Shown here piece by piece: positions 10,156-19,541 of a stretch of 64,000 bases of DNA; the first letter of the stretch is position 1, and every line of letters begins with the position of its first letter. The DNA lies in the NCBI GenBank assembly GCA_034440635.1, contig JAOTON010001129.1:434001-498000 (forward strand), in the 5' to 3' direction. A model generated the notes under the pieces. The model saw only the letters and a program-made list of their open reading frames with translations. It was not told the DNA's origin and did not search any database. A program made the position numbers and the translations under genes. The stretch is from Lepas anatifera. Taxonomy: Eukaryota; Arthropoda; Thecostraca; Lepadidae.

Positions 10156-10868
10156 GTGGGTGAATGACTAGCTTCTGTGTGGACTTATTTTTAAGGCCAT
10201 CTCTGCTTCTTCTGTACAATCAATGGGTAGTGTTTATCCGTCATCAAATGGCTTCCAGTGGCCACATTACTGCGGAGAAATTCCGTCAAAGTAGCTGGTC
10301 CTGTATATGTAACGCTTGCTATCAACAATATCATTATTTTGACTACTTCCAGAGTTAAGTGCACTAGAATGCGGGAAAGAGCCTGTGGTGTGATGGGTAT
10401 GAAGTAATTGAAAGGTATGGAGGACAAATTTTCGGGCAAATACTCGCTATCAGAAGTTTTTGTAACGCCTAAAAGTTCTTGGAAGGTTAGTAATTTAGTA
10501 CTAGAAAATCAGTCGGATATTTTCTTTCCAGGATAACTTTAAAATACTTAATTATGTCTTAGAATGCCAGTTATCTCGATATGTTTAAGCAGTGTATATC
10601 CACGATTGAATTACGCATAATTCACGCTGAATGCCATTTTTACACCGCTTTTGTGTGAAAGTTGTCTCTTTATAACGCTTGGTTCTGGATCCGGCGACAG
10701 TGTGAAGATTAGTGCGTTGTAAAATGCGCCACATGTCCTTCCATTTCATAAAATGGGGGTCTGTTTCTGTATTTAGTGTTCAGATTGAAGTCAGTAATTC
10801 TGTTTCAACTGTCCCCTTAATGTTTTGCTGTTTTCAATTGAACCTCCAGTGCTGGTGCCTTGCTGGAT
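10156..10868 (+). other. Intron C-D, 5' part, no gene recognised
   Basis: Intronic sequence between exon C and the U27-like snoRNA. A possible acceptor TACTTCCAG near 10350 would put a stop codon in frame at once if used. Nothing else is recognisable. Confidence 0.4.
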
Positions 10869-10931
10869 TTTGCGTGATGAACACAAGCATATCGCATAGA
10901 CTTGGTGCTGAATTCAGGATTCCTGATCTTT
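10869..10931 (+). ncRNA. U27-like box C/D snoRNA, copy 1
   Basis: C box GTGATGA 10874-10880, D' CTGA 10908-10911, D CTGA 10923-10926. Right after C it reads ACACAAGCATATCGC; ACAAGCATAT is complementary to the 5' end of 18S rRNA, the target of vertebrate U27. Unlike U27 this stretch does not abut the D' box, so the methylation site would not follow the D+5 rule and identity is tentative. Confidence 0.5.
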
Positions 10932-11135
10932 CTATACCGACTACATCGTTCTTCCAAATACGGGAGATTATTGTAACAATTGTTATTTATTTCAGGGTCG
11001 GAGCGAGGACGGCACCCACCGTAAACACCGAGAAAAAATCTGGTAAATATGTAGCTATTTGCTTTAGATAGGTGTTCGTGATGCCTGTTGCGTCATTTAT
11101 CGCTGTTGCTATTGTGTTTAAGCACATGCCCTTCA

Positions 11136-11201
11136 AGCAGATGATGATTTATCACCTTCACTCGCCGTGCTGATTTTGATGATACGAAGGTTCTGACATG
11201 T
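11136..11201 (+). ncRNA. Box C/D snoRNA S2, copy 1
   Basis: All four boxes are present: C ATGATGA 11141-11147, D' CTGA 11170-11173, C' TGATGA 11177-11182, D CTGA 11193-11196. The guide before D' is complementary to ACGGCGAGTGAAG, a segment near the 5' end of 28S rRNA as I remember it in many animals. The D+5 rule would point to the second G of ACGGCG. It lies in the intron between exons D and E. Confidence 0.82.
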
Positions 11202-11687
11202 TGGTCGTTGGCTCGGCCGCCGTGGTTCCCCGTGCAGTTGTTTGACCAGCGCGTGTTGTACAGGTCGGCTGCTGCTGTGGTCTGGTTCGGCGCTGCTTCT
11301 CCGGTGAGATATACCGAAACCTCGGGATTAAGGTATTTGTATCGAGCTTTTGGACCAAGTACTGTCTTGGAACACTTCTCCAATAATATGCTTTCAAACG
11401 TCAGCTTTTCTTTATGCCAAAGGCGCCATGAAATCCTTTGGCCAAAAATGTTTTGACAACTCTTACGAGGGGCCACTAAAGTTAAAATACGGATACGAAT
11501 TTCTGGAGAAAATTGATGAGTGTCAGCTTGTATGTCATCAGTGCCATGTGACCGCACACTGAGCTGGTCCCGTTTCGATTCTGAGTCGCCTATCTGGGAT
11601 GTCGAGAGGAGAATTTGTACCGCCGTTGTATCGGACAGCTTTTTCTATTTCAGAGTAAACTGTTGTCCCATCTCACTACTACTTACT

Positions 11688-11752
11688 GAACAGTGATGAC
11701 TTGGTTCCGTGTTACTGATCGAATCGATTGAAGAAATTAACCAACTGAGCAA
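11688..11752 (+). ncRNA. U18-like box C/D snoRNA S3, copy 1
   Basis: C box GTGATGA 11693-11699, D' CTGA 11715-11718, D CTGA 11745-11748. The guide TTGGTTCCGTGTTA before D' closely resembles the U18 guide (TTGGTCCGTGTT) aimed at AACACGGACCAA in 28S rRNA, with one extra T that would bulge. In vertebrates U18 lies in RPL4 introns; here it lies in the intron between exons E and F of the gene next to RPL4. Confidence 0.72.
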
Positions 11753-11905
11753 ATGTTTCCTCTCTTTTGTTGTTCCCTGTTTTACGCTCCATTAACTTAT
11801 TGCTTCTGCCGGCAGTGTTTTGCTTTTCCAGAAACAATCATCTATATATGCTCTGCGTGTCTTCGGGTGAGTTCCTCTTCCTGGGAGGCTGGTTTTCCAG
11901 AATCC

Positions 11906-11968
11906 GTATGATGTTAGTGCTGTCTGTCAATCCAATGAATTATGTGATTTGAAATTTTGGCCCTGAAG
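11906..11968 (+). ncRNA. Weak C/D-like candidate X
   Basis: Degenerate C box ATGATGT 11908-11914 and D CTGA 11963-11966 lie in the intron between exons F and G, repeated in the matching introns at about 14130-14190 and 17160-17225. The C box ends in T rather than A and no stem is visible. It is listed mainly because neighbouring introns carry one snoRNA each. Confidence 0.25.
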
Positions 11969-12700
11969 GGTGAAGCTTTAAGCATTTCTTACGCCGCCTC
12001 GCTCCGTTGGTAACCTCTATCTGTTGCTCGGACAGGTGGTTCGGCGAGCTGTCGCCTGGAAATCTCCTCTGGACGAGGATCAGGATAAAGTGTAAGTAAA
12101 ATTTCTATTTAATGACATGCTTGTTATAGCACTCAAAGTATGGTTTCTCAGGAGCCCTAGTAGCATTTGGCATCTTTGGTGTTGTGTGTTCTATGAATTA
12201 TAACGCCAGCTTTGTAACTGGTAGTTGCTTAATGTGCGCTATGTTCAGACAGACCCTGCGGGTGAAATTTTAACGATTGCCGGGGTTAATGACGTAAGCA
12301 ATGCTAGGATAAAACTTCGTTGCCAACTCCAGTGTTCGGTGCTGTTCTACCGGTGTAAAGGTGTCCTTTTTGCCCCTTTTCATCCCGTCTTCGTGTTACT
12401 GCTGGGACATTCTGTCTCTGCCGTGTCAAAAAGACGGACAGCAATAGCCTCTGGCGTCGACTAGCTTTCCAACGAAAGCTTGGCGCGAGAAGCATACATC
12501 CGAGCGCGGGTGTGTCCACTGTTGAACGCGTGAGAATTGGTCAGCCCAAGTCCGCATGAAGACTGCTGGGGTTGAGGGGTACGTCTGGTGGTGACACGGA
12601 CGGCTCTGCGTTGTTTCAGGTTGGAGCTGCTGAACCCGAAGAGGACACTGAACTCTGGATCGGGAGGTAGGTCATCTGGCCCGGCTTTCAGTCGCTACCG

Positions 12701-12758
12701 TCTGAATCGATGATGATCACTGCTTGTGTCCGGGCTTCTGAGAGTATCCTGAATTAGA
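12701..12758 (+). ncRNA. Box C/D snoRNA S1, copy 2
   Basis: Same sequence and terminal stem as copy 1. C ATGATGA 12710-12716; D CTGA 12749-12752. Confidence 0.7.
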
Positions 12759-13115
12759 AGACAAGCTCTGAAGTGTGTTGCCCTTGTTAGTGTTGAAGTT
12801 CTTGATGGGCGGAGTTCTTAACGTTTGTTTTTGCTGTTCTCACAGTGCAAGGGTGTTATGTGGCCAGCTGCAACAGACACTGACTGCGTACCTGATCTGA
12901 ATTTCTCTACCGGGAGAACACTTTGAAGTACGTGTTTTTTGTGCTTAGGTCGGTCCTTGATCGCTTAAAATCCAAACCTTGTAAATATAGACCTGGTTGT
13001 CGTTTTGTGTGTGTGTTTTTTTTTTGTCCAGATCTTTCTCATGCGTTCTGACTGCCCTTGTATGTTTTTTTGTGTGATTCCAATGGAACTGTTAGTGTTG
13101 GTACCCGCAGTGCAT

Positions 13116-13178
13116 TTTCCGTGATGAACAGAAGCATATCGCATAGACTTGATGCTGAATTCAGGATTCCTGATCGTT
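13116..13178 (+). ncRNA. U27-like box C/D snoRNA, copy 2
   Basis: C GTGATGA 13121-13127, D' CTGA 13155-13158, D CTGA 13170-13173. It differs from copy 1 by ACAGAAG for ACACAAG and GACTTGATG for GACTTGGTG, so the 18S match is shortened by one base here. Confidence 0.48.
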
Positions 13179-13362
13179 TAATGCCAACTGTATTGTTCTC
13201 CCAAATGGGCTACCTTATTTTGACACTTCTTTTTTCAGGGTTTGAGGATGAAACCCACCGTACACATCGAGAAGGAAAACTGGTAAATACTGAGCCAGTT
13301 GCTCCAGATCGGTGTTGTGCCTCTTTTCGTTTGTTGCTTGCGTCATTTGTGCGGAGCGCTGA

Positions 13363-13428
13363 AGCAGATGATGATTTATCACCTTCACTCGCCGTGCTGA
13401 TTTTGATGATACGAAGGTTCTGACATGT
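13363..13428 (+). ncRNA. Box C/D snoRNA S2, copy 2
   Basis: C ATGATGA 13368-13374, D' CTGA 13397-13400, C' TGATGA 13404-13409, D CTGA 13420-13423. Boxes and guide are identical to copy 1. Confidence 0.82.
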
Positions 13429-13911
13429 TGGTCGTTGGCTCGGCCGCCGTGGTTCCCCGTGCAGTTGTTTGACCAGCGCGTGTTGTACAGGTCGGCTGCT
13501 GCTGTGGTCTGGTTCCGCGCTGCTTCTCCGGTGAGATATACCGAAACCTCGGGATTAAGGTATTTGTATCGAGCTTTTGGACCAAGTGTTGTCTTGGAAC
13601 ACTTGTCCGATAATATGCTTTCAAACGTCAGCTTTTCTTTATGCCAAAGGCGCCATGAAATCCTTTGGCCAAAAATGTTTTGACAATTTTTACGAGGGGG
13701 CTACTAAAGCTAAAATGCGGATACGAATTTCTGGAGAAAATTGATGGGTGTCAGCTTGTCATCAGTGCCATGTGACCGCACACTGAGCTGGTCCCGTTTC
13801 GATTCTGAGTCGCCTATCTGGGATGTCGAGAGGAGAATTTGTACCGCCGTTGTATCGGACAGCTTTTTCTATTTCAGGGTGAACTGTTGTCCCATCTCAC
13901 TACTACTTACT

Positions 13912-13976
13912 GAACAGTGATGACTTGGTTCCGTGTTACTGATCGAATCGATTGAAGAAATTAACCAACTGAGCAA
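13912..13976 (+). ncRNA. U18-like box C/D snoRNA S3, copy 2
   Basis: C GTGATGA 13917-13923, D' CTGA 13939-13942, D CTGA 13969-13972. Guide identical to copy 1. Confidence 0.72.
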
Positions 13977-14928
13977 ATGTTTCCTCTTTTGTTGGTCCCT
14001 GTTTTACGCTCCATTAACTTATTGCTTCTGCCGGCAGTGTTTTGCTTTTCCAGAAACAATCATCTATATATGCTCTGCGTGTCTTCGGGTGAGTTCCTCT
14101 TCCTGGGAGGCTGGTTTTCCAGAATCCGTATGATGTTAGTGCTGTCTGTCAATCCAATGAATTATGTGATTTGAAATTTTGGCCCTGAAGGGTGAAGGTT
14201 TAAGCATTTCTTACGCCACCTCGCTCCGTTGTTAACCGTTGTCTGTTGCACAGACAGGTAGTTTGGCGGGCTGTCGCCTGGAAATCTTCTGGACGGGGAT
14301 CGGGATAAAGGTAAGTAAAATTTTTATTTAATGACATGCTGTGTCACACAAAAGGTGGTTTATGAGGAACCCTGATGCCATTTGTCATCTTTGATGTTTC
14401 CTGTGCCATGAATAATACTGCCAGCTTTGTAGCTGGAAGTTTGGGTCTAGAATGTTAAAAGTGGCCCTCCTTTTTTACACCGCTTCATCCCGTCTTCGTT
14501 TTACTGCTGGGACATTTTAGTCTCTGTCATACTGCCAGCTTTGTAGCTGGAAGTTTTGGTGTAGAATGTTAAAAGTGGTCCTCCTTTTTTACACCGCTTC
14601 ATCCCGTCTTCGTGTTACTGCTGGGGTATCTTCTGCCTCTGCCGTGTCAAAAGAGACGGACAGCAATTGCCTCTGGCGTCGAATAGCTTTCCAACGAAAG
14701 TTTGGCGCGAGAAGCATACATTCGAGCTTGGGTGTGTCCACTGTTGAACGCGTGAGAATTGATCAGCCCAAGTCCGCATGAAGACTGGGTTTGAGGGGTT
14801 GAGGGGTACGTCTGGTGGTGACACGGGCGGCTCTGCGTTGTTTCAGGTTTGGAGCTGCTGAACCCGAAGAGGACACTGAACTCTGGATCGGGAGGTAGGT
14901 CATCTGGCCCGGCTTTTAGTCGCTACCG

Positions 14929-14986
14929 TCTGAATCGATGATGATCACTGCTTGTGTCCGGGCTTCTGAGAGTATCCTGAATTAGA
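14929..14986 (+). ncRNA. Box C/D snoRNA S1, copy 3
   Basis: C ATGATGA 14938-14944; D CTGA 14977-14980; terminal stem as in copy 1. Confidence 0.7.
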
Positions 14987-15202
14987 AGACAAGCTCTGAA
15001 GTGTGTTGCCCTTGTTAGTGTTGAAGTTCTTGACGGGCGGAGTTCTTAACGTTTGTTTTTGCTGTTCTCACAGTGTAACGATGTTCATCTGGCCAGCTGC
15101 AGCAGACACCGACTTTGTACCTGATATGAAATTCTCTATCCGGAGAATGCTTCGAGGTACGTTGTTTTTGCTTAGGTTCTAGCCTTGGATCGCGTAGTTC
15201 TC

Positions 15203-15271
15203 GTGAAGCTGATGATTAAGTGAAAGCTGACGTCCTGGCTGACATCTGTATACTTGCCCTCTCTGAGCGTG
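15203..15271 (+). ncRNA. Box C/D snoRNA S4 candidate, copy 2
   Basis: TGATGA 15210-15215 and CTGA 15263-15266 with the same 18S-complementary guide as copy 1. Confidence 0.5.
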
Positions 15272-16122
15272 TCGCATGCATTTAAGCAGCGTTGTCTTTG
15301 GTTGAGGTTGACGCCTTTAACCCTGCAGGTGGAACTGGGACCAGGGGTGCGCAGACCGTCGCTCCCCTAAAGCGAGCCCAGAAGGAACTCGGTCCTCTAT
15401 TGTGGAAGGTGGGTGAATGACTAGCTTCTGTGTGGACTTATTTTTAAGGCCATCTCTGCTTCTTCTGTACAATCAATGGGTAGTGTTTATCCGTCATCAA
15501 ATGGCTTCCAGTGGCCACATTACTGCGGAGAAATTCCGTCAAAGTAGCTGGTCCTGTATATGTAACGCTTGCTATCACAAACATATCATTATTTTGACTA
15601 CTTCCAGAGTTAAGTGCACTAGAATGCGGGAAAGAGCCTGTGGTGTGATGGGTATGAAGTAATTGAAAGGTATGGAGGACAAATTTTCGGGTAAATACTC
15701 GCTATCAGAAGTTTTTGTAACGCCTAAAAGTTCTTGGAAGGTAAGTAATTTAGTACTAGAAAATCAGTCGGATATTTTCTTTCCAATATAACTTTAAAAT
15801 ACTTAATTATGTCTTAGAATGCCAGTTATCTCGATATGTTTAAGCAGTGTATATCCACGATTGAATTACGCATAATTCACGCTGAATGCCATTTTTACAC
15901 CGCTTTTGTGTGAAAGTTGTCTCTTTATAACGCTTGGTTCTGGATCCGGCGACAGTGTGAAGATTAGTGCGTTGTAAAATGCGCCACATGTCCTTCCATT
16001 TCATAAAATGGGGGTCTGTTTCTGTATTTAGTGTTCAGATTGAAGTCAGTAATTCTGTTTCAACTGTCCCCTTATGTTTTGCTGTTTTCAATTGAACCTC
16101 CAGTGCTGGTGCCTTGCTGGAT

Positions 16123-16185
16123 TTTGCGTGATGAACACAAGCATATCGCATAGACTTGGTGCTGAATTCAGGATTCCTGATCTTT
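16123..16185 (+). ncRNA. U27-like box C/D snoRNA, copy 3
   Basis: C GTGATGA 16128-16134, D' CTGA 16162-16165, D CTGA 16177-16180; same sequence as copy 1. Confidence 0.5.
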
Positions 16186-16389
16186 CTATACCGACTACAT
16201 CGTTCTTCCAAATACGGGAGATTATTGTAACAATTATTATTTATTTCAGGGTCGGAGCGAGGACGGCACCCACCGTAAACACCGAGAAAAAATCTGGTAA
16301 ATATGTAGCTATTTGCTTTAGATAGGTGTTCGTGATGCCTGTTGCGTCATTTATCGCTGTTGCTATTGTGTTTAAGCACATGCCCTTCA

Positions 16390-16455
16390 AGCAGATGATG
16401 ATTTATCACCTTCACTCGCCGTGCTGATTTTGATGATACGAAGGTTCTGACATGT
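16390..16455 (+). ncRNA. Box C/D snoRNA S2, copy 3
   Basis: C ATGATGA 16395-16401, D' CTGA 16424-16427, C' TGATGA 16431-16436, D CTGA 16447-16450. Confidence 0.82.
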
Positions 16456-16941
16456 TGGTCGTTGACTCGGCCGCCGTGGTTCCCCGTGCAGTTGTTTGAC
16501 CAGCGCGTGTTGTACAGGTCGGCTGCTGCTGTGGTCTGGTTCGGCGCTGCTTCTCCGGTGAGATATACCGAAACCTCGGGATTAAGGTATTTGTATCGAG
16601 CTTTTGGACCAAGTACTGTCTTGGAACACTTCTCCAATAATATGCTTTCAAACGTCAGCTTTTCTTTATGCCAAAGGCGCCATGAAATCCTTTGGCCAAA
16701 AATGTTTTGAAAATTCTTACGAGGGGCCACTAAAGTTAAAATACGGATACGAATTTCTGGAGAAAATTGATGAGTGTCAGCTTGTATGTCATCAGTGCCA
16801 TGTGACCGCACACTGAGCTGGTCCCGTTTCGATTCTGAGTCGCCTATCTGGGATGTCGAGAGGAGAATTTGTACCGCCGTTGTATCGGACAGCCTTTTCT
16901 ATTTCAGAGTAAACTGTTGTCCCATCTCACTACTACTTACT

Positions 16942-17006
16942 GAACAGTGATGACTTGGTTCCGTGTTACTGATCGAATCGATTGAAGAAATTAACCAACT
17001 GAGCAA
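16942..17006 (+). ncRNA. U18-like box C/D snoRNA S3, copy 3
   Basis: C GTGATGA 16947-16953, D' CTGA 16969-16972, D CTGA 16999-17002. Confidence 0.72.
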
Positions 17007-17966
17007 ATGTTTCCTCTCTTTTGTTGTTCCCTGTTTTACGCTCCATTAACTTATTGCTTCTGCCGGCAGTGTTTTGCTTTTCCAGAAACAATCATCTATA
17101 TATGCTCTGCGTGTCTTCGGGTGAGTTCCTCTTCCTGGGAGGCTGGTTTTCCAGAATCCGTATGATGTTAGTGCTGTCTGTCAATCCAATGAATTATGTG
17201 ATTTGAAATTTTGGCCCTGAAGGGTGAAGGTTTAAGCATTTCTTACGCCGCCTCGCTCCGTTGGTAACCTTTATCTGTTGCTCGGACAGGTGGTTCGGCG
17301 AGCTGTGGCCTGGAAATCTCCTCTGGGCGGGGATCAGGACAAAGTGTAAGTTAAATTTCTATTTAATGACATGCTTGTTATAGCACTCAAATTATGGTTT
17401 CTCAGGAGCCCTAGTAGCATTTGGCATCTTTGGTGTTGTGTGTTCTATGAATTATAACGCCAGCTTTGTAACTGGTAGCTGCTTAATGTGCGCTATGTTC
17501 AGACAGACCGTGCGGGTGAAATTCTAACGATTGCCGGGGTTAATGACGTAAGCAATGCTAGGATAAAACTTCGTTGCCAACTCCAGTGTTCGGTGCTGTT
17601 CTACCGGTGTAAAGGTGTCTTTTTTTTGCCCCTTTTCATCCCGTCTTCGTGTTACTGCTGGGACATTTTGTCTCTGTCGTGTCAAAAAAGACAGACAGCA
17701 ATAGCCTCTGGCGTCGACTAGCTTTCCGACGAAAGCTTGGCGCGAGAAGCATACATCCGAGCGCGGGTGTGTCCACTGTTGAACGCGTGAGAATAGGTCA
17801 GCCCAAGTCCGCATGAAGACTGCTGGGGTTGAGGGGTACGTCTGGTGGTGACACGGACGGCTCTGCGTTGTTTCAGGTTTCGTTCGTCGGAGCTGCTGAA
17901 CCCGAAGAGGACACTGAACTCTGGATCGGGAGGTAGGTCATCTGGCCCGGCTTTTAGTCGCTACCG

Positions 17967-18024
17967 TCTGAATCGATGATGATCACTGCTTGTGTCCGGG
18001 CTTCTGAGAGTATCCTGAATTAGA
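17967..18024 (+). ncRNA. Box C/D snoRNA S1, copy 4
   Basis: C ATGATGA 17976-17982; D CTGA 18015-18018; terminal stem present. Confidence 0.7.
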
Positions 18025-18374
18025 AGACAAGCTCTGAAGTGTGTTGCCCTTTTTTTAAGTTCTTGACAGGCGGAGTTCTTAACGTTTGTTTTTGCTGTTC
18101 TCACAGTGCAAGGGTGTTATGTGGCCAGCTGCAACAGACACTGACTGCGTACCTGATCTGAATTTCTCAACCGGGAGAACACTTTGAAGTACGTGTTTTT
18201 TGTGCTTAGGTCGGTCCTTGATCGCTTAAAATCCAAACCTTGTAAATATAGACCTGGTTGTCGTTGTGTGTGTGTGTGTTTTTTTTGTCCAGATCTTTCT
18301 CATGCGTTCTGACTGCCCTTGTATGCTTTTGTGTGATTCCAATGGAACTGTTAGTGATGGTACCCTCAGTGCAT

Positions 18375-18437
18375 TTTCCGTGATGAACACAAGCATATCG
18401 CATAGACTTGATGCTGAATTCAGGATTCCTGATCGTT
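18375..18437 (+). ncRNA. U27-like box C/D snoRNA, copy 4
   Basis: C GTGATGA 18380-18386, D' CTGA 18414-18417, D CTGA 18429-18432. It keeps ACACAAGCATAT. Confidence 0.5.
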
Positions 18438-18621
18438 TAATGCCAACTGTATTGTTCTCCCAAATGGGCTACCTTATTTTGACACTTCTTTTTTCAGGGT
18501 TTGAGGATGAAACCCACCGTGCACATCGAGAAGGAAAACTGGTAAATACTGAGCCAGTTGCTCCAGATCGGTGTTGTGCCTCTTTTCGTTGGTTGCTTGC
18601 GTCATTTGTGCGGAGCGCTGA

Positions 18622-18688
18622 AGCAGATGATGATTTATCACCTTCACTCGCCGTGCTGATTTTGATGATAACGAAGGTTCTGACATGT
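18622..18688 (+). ncRNA. Box C/D snoRNA S2, copy 4
   Basis: C ATGATGA 18627-18633, D' CTGA 18656-18659, C' TGATGA 18663-18668, D CTGA 18680-18683. It has one extra A after C' compared with the other copies. Confidence 0.8.
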
Positions 18689-19314
18689 TGGTCGTTGACT
18701 CGGCCGCCGTGGTTTCCCGTGCAGTTGTTTGACCAGCGCGTGTTGTACAGGTCGGCTGCTGCTGTGGTCTGGTTCCGCGCTGCTTCTCCGGTGAGATATA
18801 CCGAAACCTCGGGATTAAGGTAGCTTTTGGGACGAGTACTGTCTTGGAACAGTAAAATGCTTTCAAATTTTATTTTTTCTGGAAGCCAAAGGCGCCATCA
18901 ACGCCCTTGAGCCACCTAAGATGTGATCTGTTGGAAAAACGCGGTACTTTAGATACAGGACGTAGAATTAAGTTTCCTACCGACTGTCAATAGGTGCTGG
19001 CGCTGGTATTACTCTGGCACTCGGACGAAAATTTGGAAATACAGTGTCCTTTGCTGGAGTGTGCGCAAAGTGCACTCTGATCTCAATGATAAAATGTTTC
19101 AATTTTCCATTCGGGTATCTAACTTGTCGATCCGGGCTCTCAAATAGGTTTTTTTGGAGCTTGTTAAAGTATCATTTCTCCAAAGCTTTGCATAGTAACC
19201 CTGTGGCCGTCAAGTTGTGATGACGTAATGCTGCCAAATAACTTAAAAACGGGATCTGGAAAATGTTCTTAAAGCTAATTAAGGAAGAGTGCTTCTAGCC
19301 TGTAGTCGCTACCG

Positions 19315-19373
19315 TCTGACGGAATCCATGATCACTGCTTGTGTCCGGGCTTCTGAGAGTATCCTGAATTAGA
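19315..19373 (+). ncRNA. Box C/D snoRNA S1, copy 5 (C box degenerate)
   Basis: D CTGA 19364-19367 and the guide are kept, but the C box reads ATGATCA at about 19328-19334 and the 5' stem arm is altered. Probably a weak or dead copy. Confidence 0.45.
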
Positions 19374-19541
19374 AGACAAGCTCTGAAAAGTGTCGCCCCT
19401 TTGAGTGTTGTAGTTTTTGATTGGCAGAGTTCTTACCGGCGGTGTCTTTGCGTTCTCAAATTTGCAGGGGTGTTCGCGTGGCCGGCTGCATCAGACGCTG
19501 ACTTCTGGTACTTCGTCTGAATTTCACTTTTCACCGGATGC

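Larger units (their letters stand above)
9586..12619 (+). repeat. snoRNA host gene unit 1 (long form, 3.03 kb)
   Basis: Predicted exons: A 9586-9641, B 9821-9903, C 10076-10155, D 10996-11042, E 11264-11303, F 11832-11866, G 12036-12091. Introns hold S1, S4, U27-like, S2, S3 and candidate X in that order. The intron after G holds a conserved block with no assigned RNA. Nearly every exon has a pyrimidine-rich acceptor and a strong donor (GTAGGT, GTACGT, GTGGGT, GTAAAT, GTGAGA, GTGAGT, GTAAGT). Unit 3 repeats it at an offset of about 5253 bp. Confidence 0.8.
12620..14846 (+). repeat. snoRNA host gene unit 2 (short form, 2.23 kb)
   Basis: Predicted exons: A 12620-12666, B 12846-12927, D 13239-13282, E 13491-13530, F 14054-14088, G 14258-14310. 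It lacks the S4-exon C segment of units 1 and 3. Introns hold S1, U27-like, S2 and S3. About 14440-14600 contains a local tandem duplication (GTAGAATGTTAAAAGTGG occurs twice). Exons vary more than the snoRNAs between this unit and unit 1. Confidence 0.78.
14847..17876 (+). repeat. snoRNA host gene unit 3 (long form, 3.03 kb)
   Basis: Nearly identical to unit 1 at an offset of about 5253 bp. Predicted exons: A 14847-14894, B 15074-15156, C 15329-15408, D 16250-16296, E 16518-16557, F 17086-17120, G 17290-17345. Differences from unit 1 are scattered substitutions and small indels, so the duplication of the long+short pair is recent. Confidence 0.8.
17877..18900 (+). repeat. snoRNA host gene unit 4 (short form, truncated)
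   Basis: Predicted exons A 17877-17932, B 18107-18188, D 18498-18541, E 18751-18790. Similarity to the other units fades after about 18900, before S3 and exons F and G. It matches short unit 2 at an offset of about 5.26 kb. Confidence 0.75.

Noticed and set aside
10350..10400. An extra host-gene exon after TACTTCCAG
   Set aside because: It gives an immediate stop (AGT TAA) in the open frame, lacks a strong donor and has no counterpart in the short units.
11208..11456. Repeated 82-codon plus-strand and 79-codon minus-strand frames in each snoRNA unit
   Set aside because: They run across predicted splice sites and snoRNA genes and recur only because the DNA is duplicated.
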